From the NCBI RefSeq assembly GCF_009389715.1, contig NW_024067684.1, positions 911,001 through 975,000 of the forward strand: DNA of 64,000 nucleotides, read 5' to 3'. The stretch is from Phoenix dactylifera (Eukaryota > Streptophyta > Magnoliopsida > Arecales > Arecaceae). Below are positions 48,849 to 59,529 of this stretch, piece by piece. Under the pieces are notes generated by a model. It saw only the letters and a program-made list of their open reading frames with translations. It had not been told where the DNA came from and made no database searches. Both the position numbers and the translations under genes were made by a program. Every line of letters starts with the position of its first letter. Position 1 is the stretch's first letter.

Positions 48849-51800
48849 TGCTGAGTGATTATTGATTCCTTATTTGATTTTGATGAGCCCAAAACACTTG
48901 AGTATATTTCATATTGTACTAATGAATTCAAGTGAGTGTTACAGGTAAAATACTTTCAAACTTGTAAGAATGCCTTAGAATATGGTTCAGGAAATTCAAG
49001 TTGAACTTTACTTATGTTTGGAACCATTAAAGTATTTGCCTTGCACTCGAGTTGACTCCCAAAATTCACGAGTCGACTCTCACATATGGTTATTGTGTGG
49101 CACTTCCTTGAGCCGACTCCCAGATGAGGCGAGTCGACTCTTATAGTAAAAACAGAGAGCAGTTTTTTTTCAAGTGCAGAGCGCGAGTCTACTCCAACTG
49201 TTTACAATCGACTCTTACAGGAAAGACAGAGAAGTGATTTTTAAGGCATAGTGCTCGAGTCGACTCTTCCAGAGCCGACTCTTATAGAAAAGTTAGAAAG
49301 TAAGTTTTCAAGGCACAGTGCTCGAGTCGACTCCAACTGTTCACGAGCCGATTCTTCCAGAGCTGTCATCTTTTAATGGAAATGTTTCTTTGTGTTCTGA
49401 TATATGGAGTGATCATTGGCAAGTCCATTCATACATGGGTATCACATGTCATTGGATCGATGATGAAAGGCAAATGCAAAAAAGACTTATTGCTTTTAGA
49501 GGTTTTGACGAAAGATACACTGCTGAAAATATTTGGAAACTAATAAAATATATTTTGGACAAGTATAATTTAGTTTATAAAGTATTTTCAATTTCTTATG
49601 ATAATGCATCATCAAATACTGCTTCAATTCCTCATCTTGAAAAACTTTGTAAACCCTCATTTGGTGGTAAATATTTTCATATACGATGTGCATGTCATGT
49701 TTTAAATTTCAAGATGCTTTAAAATCCCTTGGTCAGTATCTTCAGCCAATTAAAAATGCGTTAGAGTATATATGGTTTCGTCCACAAATTATGAAGGAGT
49801 GGTTTTCTTTTTGTCGGCTTCATAATATGAGGCCAAAAAAATTGTTTAAAGATGTTCCAAATCGTTGGAATTCCATGTATGAACTTTTAAATGAAACTTT
49901 TTCTTACAAAAAATTATTATGTACTTTTATTGTAAATAATATTTCTAGTGTGGTTTTATTTTTCCAGGAGTGGGATGTTTGCAAAAAAATTATGGCCGTT
50001 TTAAAAGTTTTAATGATGCTACTAATAATTAATATAGTATTTATTATCCTAATGCTCATTTACTAGTTTTAGAATGTGTTAATATTGCTGATGCTATTAA
50101 AACTTTTGAGCAAGATAATGATTTGCAAGCTCCTATTTCTGCGATGAAAGTGAAATGGCTTAATTATTATAAAAATATTCCACCTCTGAATCTTGTTGCA
50201 TCTATTTTTGATCCACGTAGTAAATTAGATGGTTGACAGATTATCTAAATGCATATTATAGTTGTTTAGGTCCTTTTGAAGAAGATATTGATGTTTTAAA
50301 TATTATTTTTATGGTTAAAAATAATATTATTAATTTATACAATGAGTACAATGCAAAATATGGTAAAAATGTCACCCTTCAACAATGCAGTAATATTGGA
50401 GGCATTGGAGATGTTGCAAATCTTAGCGTTGCACAGCAAATGATTTTGCAACGCCAAAAGCGCCCGAGGAGTTCATCAAATTCTAGTGTGGAACTTGATT
50501 ATTATCTAACCACTTCTTTTGAGTTTGGTGATAGCATTTTAGATCAACAATTTCCAATATTAAAGTGGTGGAAGGAGCATTCAAACCAATTCTCAGGTTT
50601 CTCGGCAATTGCTAAGGAGATTTTAGCTTGCACATGCTCAACCGTTGCTGTTGAGCAAACATTTAGTGCTGGAGGTCAAATCTTAGATGAGCGACGATCT
50701 TGTTTAAGGCCGAATAACTTGGAAGCCCAAGCATGTGTTGACGATTGGAGAAAGGCAGAACGTAGATTACAAGTGAACACATTTGAGGATAGTGAAGACT
50801 TATTTGATATTGAAACTAGCGGATCGTCTACAGCCGGCAGCAATGATAGTGATTGATCATTGAGGTAAGGGGGTTAATTGCTCAACCATGAAGGTAAGTG
50901 AACTACGAGGGCTTTGATTCCTCTAAACCCCAAGAGGATACGTAGGCAGCTTAATTTTAATTAAGTTCAAGCCTATTTTTTTCTTTTTTTTTTCATTTAT
51001 AATAAAATAAAGTAGTTCCAAATTTATTTAATGTAACTAAATATCATTTTGCATTAATTACACAATCTATGTGTATTTAAATTTTTTTCCAAATTAATTA
51101 CACAATCTATTTTTTTTTAAAAAAATTATAATTTATGTTGAAAAATCGGAATCGGAACCGTTTAAAATCGGAACCGGAACCGCCTAGAACCGGAACCATC
51201 TAGAACCGGAATCGGAACCGGCGGTTCTAGAACCGGAACCGTCTGGAATCGGAACCGGAATCGGCGGTTCTAGAACTGGAACCGAACCGACTATTTTCGA
51301 TTCCGGTTAAAGTTCTAGATTTTTGTGGAACCGGAACCGGCGGTTCCATAACCGAAACCGACGGTTCCGGAACCGTGGTTAGGTCTACATTAAAGGCTTA
51401 TTGAAGTGATCCTCAATTACAAGCGCATTCAAGAGAGGATCCAGTAAAGGAGAAGCAAAGTTTTCTATCGGCAAAATCTATTTGAGGGCTTCTTTCTTTA
51501 TATTTTGTTTATATTGCTATATCTGCTTATCTAGAAGCTTGTAATATTTAAAACTTATTTCTTTGTTATTTGTTACTTGATTTAATTAGGGGACTGAATT
51601 AAGGGGTTAAGGTTTGCTGGTGAGCTCGTAAAACCAACTAGGTTATTTGTGAGCCCGAGAAAATAAATGGAGAGGTTTTAGTCGGTGAGCCGGAAAAATC
51701 GACTAGGTTCGTTATGATCCTGCAAAAACAACAAGTTGGGTTGTAAGCTTGTAAAACAACTGGGCTGTAATCTTAAGATTATAGTGAACTTCCAAGAGAA

Positions 51801-52052
51801 GCTTAGGAAGTGGATGTAGGAGCAAGGGTTGACTCTGAACCACTATAAAAATCTTGTGTTTGTGTTGTGATCTATCTTGCTTTACTTTTTTACTGTTTTC
51901 TTATAGACTACTCAATTACATTTGCTTAAAATCAAAAAAGCTTTCATTAACCGTATTAGATAAAATTTAAAGAATCCAATTTTAACTAGAACCCAATTCA
52001 ACCCCCTCCCCCCCCCTTCCTTTCTTTCTCTGGGGTTGTTTTTTGGGCAACA
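48849..52052 (+). mobile_element. Solo LTR with AGAGC duplication, itself interrupted by an hAT remnant
   Basis: The LTR begins TGCTGAGTG (48849) and ends TTTTTTGGGCAACA (52052). AGAGC stands on both sides (48844-48848 and 52053-52057), a 5-bp target duplication inside the older Copia gene. The GGGCAACA end after a C-rich run (about 52006-52018) is typical of SIRE/Maximus-like Copia LTRs. The left part is filled with GAGTCGACTC words. Without the hAT segment (about 49365-51387) the LTR is about 1.2 kb. No internal retroelement coding is present, so it arose by LTR-LTR recombination. Confidence 0.8.
49365..51387 (+). pseudogene. 5'-truncated hAT (BED/hATC) transposase gene and its 3' terminus
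   Basis: Broken frames give the middle and C-terminal part of an hAT transposase: NVSLCSDIWSDHWQVHSYMG, CHWIDDE, FDERYTAENIWKLIK, FSISYDNASSNTASIP, FHIRCACHVLNF, then DVPNRWNSMYELLNETF, then ELDYYLTTSFEF, and the hATC dimerisation block FPILKWWKEH, AKEILACTCSTVAVEQTFSA, LDERRSCLRP, LEAQACVDDW. The last open frame is 50233-50856. The N-terminal BED finger and first catalytic region are missing, and stops/frameshifts occur at about 49722, 50065 and 50235. Downstream, 51140-51380 is a block of GGAACCGG-type repeats, as expected for hAT subterminal transposase-binding sites, ending near AGGTCTA. Confidence 0.85.
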
Positions 52053-53168
52053 AGAGCGGAACATGAAGCTTAACATATTTTCTGGAGAACTGTTAGAAGA
52101 TCTATTAGCATATAAACGATTAGTTTCATCTCACCATCACTAGATCTAACTTGTCATTTGTTGTTCAAGTATTAAGTCAGTTTTTGGATTAACTAAGGCA
52201 GCCTCACTTGGATGTAGCTCACATAACTCTTAGATATATTAAAGGCATACCATCACAAGGGATTTTCTTTTAGCATCCAATGATCTTCATCTAAAAGTAT
52301 TCTCAGATTCAGATTGGGCTAGTTACCCAGATACAAGGAGGTCAATAATAGGGCATTGTGCATTTTTGGGGGATGCATTGGTGTCTTGAAAATCTAAGAA
52401 ACAAAACACAATATCAAGGTCATCGGCTGAAGCAGAATATAGAGCAATGGCTTCAGCCACTTGTGAAATTCAATAGCTGTTATACTTACTTGCAGATCTG
52501 GAAGTAAAACATGATAGGCCAGCAATCTTGTTTTGTGATAATCTGGTCGCTCTACATATTGCTGCCAACCCAGTTTTTCATGAAAGAACAAAGCACATAG
52601 AGTTGGATTGCCATCTTGTCAGAGACAAAATTCGAGAAGGAATTCTATATACTTTACATGTATCTTCTCATAATCAGCTAGCTGACATTTTTACTAAAGT
52701 AGTTAGTGGTCATTTGTTTCATTCATTACTATCCAAGATGAGTGTGCATGATATACACACTCCATCTTAAGAGGAAGTGTTAAAACAGCAAGCTGAAACT
52801 GATCTGGCACAAACAAATTTCTGTTAGTATGGATAAGCTGCTTTAGTTGAGGATTAACAGTTTAATTAGTTATAACCGTTTTTTTTTAGCAGAAACAGAT
52901 TCTGAGCAAGTTTGTTGCTCTTGTAACTATTTAAACAGGGCATTGTGAGAACAACAAAATACAAGTCTCTGTTTCCAGATTCACTCTCATTTTCCTCTTG
53001 AGCTCTGTCCATTTCTCAATCCCATTCTCTTCCAACTTCAATAGTTGTGTTGCAGTTGTTGTTTCAGTTTAGTTGTTGTTGCCTTCTTTTGTGTTGTTTT
53101 TATTTTTTCTTTTATGATTTTGATTCCTTTTGTCTGCATATGTTGATTGATATCTTTTGCAGTGAATA

Positions 53169-53411
53169 ATGCCAAGGAGTAAAGATGTGCAGTGGGAGCA
53201 TATGGTGCAGGAGAGGTGGACGGTTCGACGTAAATATTGCCAAGATGAGTTTGTGGGTGGCATAACTCAGATGAGGCATCATTTTGCAAATACTAGATCA
53301 AAAGATATCAGACCATGCAAAGCAGTCCCAGCTTCAATTCGCAATGTGGCATTCAAAGTGGAACGCGAATTGGAGGCAAAGAGGAGAAGATGTTGTTATA
53401 AAAATAATAGA
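53169..53411 (+). pseudogene. BED zinc-finger fragment of an hAT/DUF659-type transposase
   Basis: An 80-residue open frame starting MPRSKDVQWEHMVQ matches the N-terminal part of plant hAT/DUF659 transposases: KYCQDEFVGGITQMRHHFAN then TRSKDIRPCKAVPASI. The first Cys of the usual C-x2-C pair is replaced (VRRKYC instead of VxCxYC), so the finger is probably dead. No catalytic region follows. It sits directly after the Copia 3' LTR. Confidence 0.7.
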
Positions 53412-54164
53412 TGAAAGAAGGAAGAACTTATCAATTGAGGCGTGATTTCACTGTCCTTAAGAATAGATCGCGCCCCTCGGAGGCTCTCGGAAATACAGAA
53501 AACACAGAGAGAGAGAGGGGGGGTTCCCCCTGCGCGCGATGATCGAGTGCGACACGCCCGGTTAAACATTTCCGGATCGGATTCGCCAATTTTGGCTTGG
53601 ACCTCCATTAGGCTCGTGCGCGCATGTGCTACTTACTTTCTTTGCTTCACCAAGTTAAAAGGTTGAATACTATATAAAAACCTTTTGAGTTTTATCTCTT
53701 TCCAATGTGGGACTAAAGAAAGTACAATGCAGAATAAGAAAAGACAAAAAAGGGTAGAATTGGAATTTTGAAATATTCCAACAGATGTAAGTTCATGAGC
53801 TTTCCCAAATCGACTGATAGTTTTTTGGGGTCTATTTTACAGCTAGGAGCTATCAGCCATGATAGCCGGTCTGGATCTATCCATCTTGATGGGCCTCCAG
53901 TATAGGATGCTGCAGCAAGACTCATTTGCCCCCTGGAAGGAAGATGGGAAAGAGAGATGCAGACAAAACAATAGTCAAATGCATAATTGGTAATAACCTA
54001 AGAAAAATAAGAAGACTTCATGAAAAAATATTTTAGAAAAAGATGTCTAAGGAGTAAGTATTTTATATGGACTCTTCAAACTTAAGAAAATCCATTAGCA
54101 AGGAGTTTAGTATTTTTCTTTGATTATTCCTATTTTTTAAATACAATTTTTTGATTAAATATTA
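53412..54164. other. Intergenic, transposon-derived-looking DNA, no gene
   Basis: Contains a GAGAGA/G-run patch at 53502-53525, a GC-rich patch with GCGCGC words, and CCAATGTGGGACTAAAGAAAG at about 53702-53722. That last motif also occurs in the TRIM LTRs at 55061-55497 (GATGTGGGACTAAACA), which suggests a related decayed LTR end. No coding sequence is supported. Confidence 0.4.
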
Positions 54165-54460
54165 ACTTCTATTGGGGAAGAGTAGGGTTGATAGGAAGAG
54201 GAGGGATTAGGGTTAGGGGTAGTCGGATTATTGTGGTTTGGCCGGGAGTAGAAGGAGGAGATTGAGGCTGAAGAGGTGGGAGAGGGAGCAAAATTTTTAT
54301 ATGCAATTTTTTCGATTAAACATTTACTTCTATTGGGGATGGGGAGGGGTGATGGAAAAAGGAGGGATTCAGTTTAGGATTAGGGGTAGTGGAATTATTG
54401 GAACTATAGCAGGTGTAGAGGGTGGAGGGATCGAGGTCAAAAAGGTGGGAGAGGGAGAAG
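54165..54460 (-). repeat. Tandem duplication of ~160 bp at the 3' end of the ELC-like pseudogene
   Basis: The word ACTTCTATTGGGGA begins near 54165 and again near 54325. Both are followed by similar text (GGAGGGATT, TTAGGGGTAGT, GAATTATTG-like, AAGGTGGGAGAGGGA). The two copies are diverged, so the duplication is old. Only the higher-coordinate copy continues in frame into the UEV-like pseudogene. Confidence 0.6.
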
Positions 54461-54572
54461 ACGAGATCAACGAGGTTGGAGGAGGGGAAAACCCAAGATT
54501 GGAGATAGGGAACAATGATGGAGCCAGAGTGGTTGACATTGAGGTAATCAGGCTTGACGACCATGTCACAGG

Positions 54573-56103
54573 TAAGGCTGCAAATGGGTCGGGTTGACCC
54601 ATGACCCGACCCGACCCAACTCGTTTAGATTCGATCCGACTCATTTTTAAGGAACCGTGGGGCCGGGTCGGGGTCTCAAATGGGACCATTTCCATTTTTT
54701 GATTTGGGTTTGGGTTTACTGAATCTTGACTAGACTCAACCCATTATTTTTTTGGTCAATTTTGGATTGTTTACCCAATGATCCGATCCAACACAACCAG
54801 AATCCGAATTATCCATTTTGGGCCCACAGATCCACAGCGATTCAGCGGTTCTATGTATCTTCCTTTATAGACAAAGACTGGGTGGAAATAGTGAGAGGCC
54901 CTACTGCAAGGTGGTGGGTTTTTGGACGCTAATCTCGCTGGTCTAGCAGCAAGTAACTACCCTCTAACCTATCTTGCCACCCTCCACACGGAAGAGGATG
55001 AGTTAAGGACTTCAAATGTGGTATTCAGTTGGTTGTTTTCTTGAAAATGATCGCAATATTTGTAACAACCCAGGACCTCACCCAAAATGACTAGCCGGAA
55101 GGTATTATTTGGGTTCTTTGATCCTGTATAAATACCCAAGATCTACCCAGCGAATAACCGATGTGGGACTAAACACACGCCCGCACGGGCCTCACATACT
55201 CCCCCCGTTCAAGCCCTGACGTCCTCGTCAGGCTAAGGATTCAAATCCATTCAAATCTAATCACAAACACCACGATCGGTCCGTGGTCAACCCCAATGGA
55301 TCCGTGCTGCAGTGTCTCCTAGTCCACATAAGTTATGGGCTGGGTCCGCTCTGATACCATTTGTAACAACCCAGGATCTCATCCAAAATGGCTAGCCGGA
55401 AGTTATTATTTGGGTTCTTTGATCCTGTATAAGTACCCAAGATCTACCCAGCGAATAACCGATGTGGGACTAAACACACGCCCGCACGGGCCTCACAATA
55501 TTTAACTTTAATTCCCACCGAGTGTGATTGATTGGACAAACAATCAGATCCCCCTGCCATCTATCCATCCATTGCACTAAAAAGCTACATTTATTGCTTG
55601 GTGGTGAATGTGAGACCAAGTTACCACTATCTTCCTCTGTTCTTCTGATGTATTTATTTTTTTAAAAGAAAATACATGACGCTACTATATTTTAGATCAT
55701 TGGAAGGATCCTGTGGTATGTAAGACCTATCTCAATTAACCCACAAGAACCTCAAGAAAGCCATGGTTCTTCTGAATTTACTCATTATATGTTATCCTCA
55801 TATATCCACAACTATTGTAAGATGACATTCTTTGCTTTTCTTTTCATCATCATTGAATGCACCGGCATGATTCGAGTTAGACCTGAACTAGACCCAAATT
55901 TTTTGGGTTGGGTCCAGGTTATATATAGACCCCACCCAACCCAAATGATCTGTTGGGTTAAAAATTGTAGCCGTGGACCCGAACCGATCCAACCTGATTT
56001 TCTATTGGGTTGGGTCTGGGTCTAAAATTAGGATCTAAACAAAAAACCGGGTTGAATCGGGGTCACTTATGACTCATTTCGACATGACCAATTGGCACCC
56101 CTA
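54573..56103. mobile_element. hAT-like non-autonomous element hosting a TRIM
   Basis: The left terminus TAAGGCTGCAAATGGGTC and the inverse of the right terminus TAGGGGTGCCAATTGGTC form an imperfect inverted repeat. The flanks are GTCACAGG (54565-54572) and GTGACGGG (56104-56111), six of eight bases identical, a decayed 8-bp duplication. Both ends carry subterminal GGGTCGGGT/ACCCAACCC repeats (54583-54735, 55880-56060). No transposase is encoded. Excluding the TRIM the element is about 1.09 kb. Confidence 0.7.
55061..55497 (-). mobile_element. Complete TRIM element (miniature LTR retrotransposon)
   Basis: Two direct terminal repeats of 136 bp each (55061-55196 and 55362-55497) differ at only a few positions. 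Read on the minus strand each begins TGTGAGGCCC and ends GGGTTGTTACA. Right after the upstream one comes TGGTATCAGAGC (complement at 55348-55359), the initiator-Met-tRNA primer site. A GGGGGG polypurine tract (complement at 55201-55206) lies just before the other. ATATT flanks both sides (55056-55060, 55498-55502). The internal part is only 165 bp with no coding. All diagnostic parts of a TRIM are present. Confidence 0.9.
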
Positions 56104-56399
56104 GTGACGGGTATGTGCAAGGAATATGACGGCCGAAAAGTGGAGATAGGGCTCAAAGAGCCAGATTATGGTGAGGATGTTGTAGACGACGCCCTGGTAC
56201 ACAATGAGGATGGTATCATTCGCCTGGAGAAGGTTCACCGTGCCACCATCATTGCAGGTGGAGGGAGGGAAAGGACTCGACCAATGCCACCAGGTACTAT
56301 CGGATCAACCACTTCACATACTCCACATACGGCAATGCCACTAGCCCGCGCTGAGAGTGGGTGGTGATTAGGAATTGCTGGGCATACTAGATGCCTGGC

Positions 56400-58016
56400 G
56401 AGGTTAATAACAATAGAGGAAAAAATGATTTTAAATAAAACTAAACTCTTAAATAACCATAGTTTTAGGTCTTAATAACCTTCATAACTATCTCTTTCTT
56501 CTTCCACCCTTTCTTTCTTTTCCGCCTTCTTTCTTTTATTTTAATGAGGATTCGAATATAAAGTGCATATATTATGAAGGATTTTAACCCGAAAAAAGAA
56601 AATACACTAAACACAATCTTGAGGCACACCTTAAAATCTAAATCTTGATTTTTTACCCATACGATAATTTATGAGTCTAAAATTTCATATTGATTTATAT
56701 TCAATGCACCTTCTAACTTGTTAAAATTTAACCACTATTTATTGTTACATATAGTGCAACTTATTTCTGTGTATAATATATTTGGTAAGAAATATTCTCC
56801 AATTCAATACTTTACATTTAAAATATAAAATTTATATCTTTATATTTTATTTTTGTTAATATTCTGTGCGTATTAACCTTCCCCTGCATCGCAGGGGTAT
56901 TTTCCTTGCATATCAAATAATGGAAGCAGCGGTTTGGCGATATTTACACAAGGACGGCATCATCAGCCCTAACACGTGCCCAGAAATCGATATCCATTCC
57001 CCTCATCCAATCCCTGCAATCCAAGTGTCGTCTGTCGTCTGAGAAGTGGGACCAAGTGTGCATTTAAAACGAATTAAACGACTATGGAGACCACTGCTGC
57101 CATCACAGCCATCTATGCCTAATCAGACGTCACGTAGCTCATGTACTATTGGAATTATACCTGATCCGGAATTTCCCAGAATAGCCTCCCCCCAAACCCG
57201 GATCTAAAACAGCAAAGAGGAAAACCAAGTCCTCGCCCGGCGTCGCATTCTGCCCCCGAACTGAAACCTGTGGTTTTAGAGCCCGACCAATCGCTTAAAC
57301 CCCTCGACGATAAGAGCCGGTTCCGTTCCTCCCTTTCGTTGGAGTCCACACCAAAAGCCTCCCCTCTCGCGCGCTCTTTCTCCGTTACCTGTGGCCTTAC
57401 AAAAATCTGGCAGGTGCCTTTGTCTTTTTCCTTTTGTCCTTTCCCTTCTTTTCCTTTTTGATTTTTTTCCCCCTTTTATGTGTTCCAATGAGTTTGGTCT
57501 ATGCCTTTGGTTGGACAATTTTATCGGCATTGGTGGAGAAATCCGTTTGAATGGGGTATAGAGTTCTTTTGCTTGGCTTTTTTAGTAATTCCTTTAAAAT
57601 ACATTCCTTCGATTGCTTGGTTGTTTTTTATTGTTCCAGATCACCGTTTAGTCTTTTGATTCTGTTTTTTTTGTTTTTTTTGATGGATTTGTCTATTGTC
57701 TTATTGGCTTTATTTATATTTCAGGTCCATCAAATGTGAAAACTTTGCTCTGGTAGATTGATGTCGTATTTGTTTGGATTTTTTTTTTAAAATTTTAATA
57801 CTTGGACGTTCGAAAGGTTTCCCAGTTACTATTAGTTGATTTTCAAGGTGTTATTGCTATTGTCTGATTATTGAGTGTTTTCTGATCGGTGGTTTCAGTG
57901 AGAGATGATGGAAGGAAGTATGTGATGGAACTGCAAGCACTTGGGCATTTGGGTTTTTGAAGCTCTTCGGTACTTCTAATCATACCAGTTGCTAAAAATC
58001 TTGTCTTTGGATTGTA
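56400..58016 (+). promoter_or_regulatory. Intergenic DNA, promoter and leader of FtsZ2
   Basis: 56400-56920 is AT-rich without features. From about 57090 the sequence becomes gene-like with a CT-rich leader (57330-57470). A TTTCAG acceptor-like site at 57893-57898 suggests a 5'UTR intron between roughly 57415 and 57898. Short ORFs at 57155-57739 on both strands are not called. Confidence 0.4.
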
Positions 58017-58676
58017 ATGGCGGCGAATGTATGGTGCCTGGCACCTTTTGATGGTCGATGTCCGGTTGGTGTTTCAGCGATTCTTGGGAGGAGGAGTTTG
58101 ACAGTGGACGGGTCAGGCAGATGTAGCTCATTCAACATTTTTTTGAATGAAAGGAATGGTTTTTATGTTTCAGGTCAAAGGGCTGTTTCATGTTCTTGGG
58201 TTAGATGTTCGGCAAACTCGAATTCCCATAACATTGGTTCATACCACAATAAAGATCCCTTTTTGCATCTGCACCCTGAAGTTTCCATGCTCCGAGGAGA
58301 GACGACTGACAAGATCATTGATTCGAAGAAGGACAAGTTGGGCAGCAATGTAACTGAAAGCTTGAGGGAATCTTCACTGCCCGATAATTATAAAGAGGCC
58401 AAGATAAAGGTTATTGGTGTGGGTGGTGGGGGATCCAATGCTGTTAATAGAATGATTGAGAGTTCCATGAAAGGTGTGGAGTTCTGGATTGTCAATACAG
58501 ATGTTCAAGCAATGAGGATGTCTCCTGTCTATCCAGAAAATCGCTTGCAAATTGGTCACGAGCTGACTAGAGGTCTTGGTGCCGGTGGGAACCCAGATAT
58601 TGGGATGAATGCTGCCAAGGAGAGCAAAGAGTCAATAGAGGAGGCGGTTTCCAGTGCTGACATGGTCTTTATAACG
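58017..58676 (+). CDS. FTSZ2: Plastid division protein FtsZ2, exon 1 (partial gene)
   Basis: Tubulin-like GTPase that forms the stromal Z ring. Only exon 1 (220 codons, phase 0, donor GTAAAT at 58677) lies in the window; the next exon must lie past 64000, so the first intron exceeds 5.3 kb. Residues 1 to about 62 are a Ser/Arg-rich plastid transit peptide. The GTPase fold starts near 128: [19 protein letters not shown] carries the T1 loop (GGGGSN), followed by [10 protein letters not shown] (T2) and [20 protein letters not shown] (T3). The signature GGGTGTG loop is expected in the next exon. FtsZ2 rather than FtsZ1 is suggested by the long N-terminal extension and the [12 protein letters not shown] wording, as I recall the families. 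The four extra residues in the unspliced reading frame are intron. Confidence 0.9.
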
Positions 58677-59529
58677 GTAAATTCATAATATGTTACTGCT
58701 GGTATTGGAAAAATAATGCTCATTTCTATGAGATGTTTTCCTTTCAATATATTAATTTGGAAAACCATCTTAATTCATGAATCTAGATTACGTGAGTGTT
58801 GTTGTTGTTATGCTTGATGCTTAGTACAACACTTTCTATTACTTTGTTGTGTTTTAGAAAAATGAAGATGACGTGTTATTTGAACTTCTAACGCATTTGA
58901 TCCATGTCTTAAGATTTACACTATTGTGTTTTTTATATTTCCACCGTCTGTTTACTGCTAATTTTTATTTTTCATAATACAACACATATTCCGAGTTTTT
59001 AAGCTTCCTCCCTGTCTTCATCTTAGATGATCTTGTATGTTCCTACTGAACATTTTATTTCAACTTTCCCTAGGATTTATTCTCATAGCTTGCTATTGCC
59101 AATATTCATGTGAATTGGACCAATTGGTTGAGGGGATTAGACATTCCCTTGAACATTGAGATGAAGCATTTATGGGTAACCTTCAAAGTTCTATGGAACG
59201 TAAGTTATTTGATAAAAGAAACAAATTGTGCATCAATTTTGATATATTTATTGATCTTTTTTTTTTTTTGAGAGGGGTTAGGTCAAACCTAAACTACTTT
59301 CATTAAAAAAATAAGAGAAAATATTACAGCATATCCAACATCCAAATCAGACTTTGGAGAATTATGAAAATTAATTTGGACTTTTCTAGTCCATTACCAC
59401 GACCTTAGCCCTTCACTTCTTTCTATCAACCGTTATCTTATTCCTCCACAAAAAATGGAGATTTATATTTGTACCAAAAAAATAAGGAGATTGATATGAT
59501 CCGCCATATCAATCTTAGTGGGACTCTTC
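58677..59529 (+). other. Start of FtsZ2 intron 1
   Basis: AT-rich intronic DNA with no coding segment. It has a poly-T tract at about 59259-59270, followed by GAGAGGGGTTAGGTCAAACC, which may be an old retroposon tail. No further FtsZ2 exon was found up to the Gypsy element. Confidence 0.5.

Larger units (their letters stand above)
48165..53050 (+). mobile_element. Degenerate Copia retrotransposon split by a nested solo LTR
   Basis: The left part (48165-48848) encodes Copia reverse transcriptase: [87 protein letters not shown]. The right part (52053-52770) continues with the end of that domain and RNase [75 protein letters not shown]. Joining across the insert restores an uninterrupted frame (KTLIE then RNMKLN). 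Stops are present in both parts. A polypurine GAGGAAG at 52771-52777 precedes TGTTAAAACAGC at 52778, the probable 3' LTR start, which runs to about 53050. The 5' LTR and Gag are gone. Confidence 0.85.
54310..56345 (-). pseudogene. ELC: ELC/VPS23 (TSG101-type UEV) pseudogene, split by an hAT-like element
   Basis: On the minus strand, 56345-56112 reads LPYVEYVKWLIR-stop, ALVESFPSLHLQ and, after a frameshift, NDGGTVNLLQANDTILIVYQ, GVVYNILTIIWLFE. After a gap of 1.5 kb it continues at 54572-54310 with HMVVKPDYLNVNHSGSIIV, PYLQSWVFPSSNLVDLVFSL and SHLFD. This is the UEV domain of the plant ESCRT-I subunit VPS23/ELC, in the right order and spacing. Removing the insert with one copy of its 8-bp duplication restores a T-R-D/H-M junction as expected from the family. 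Stops and frameshifts make it a pseudogene, and nothing after the UEV was recognised. The functional gene must be elsewhere. Confidence 0.8.

Noticed and set aside
49025..51395. CATTAAAG at 49025-49032 and 51388-51395 as an hAT 8-bp target duplication
   Set aside because: Sequence after the left copy belongs to the LTR (GAGTCGACTC array) and does not resemble the inverse of the hAT right end, so the match is probably chance.
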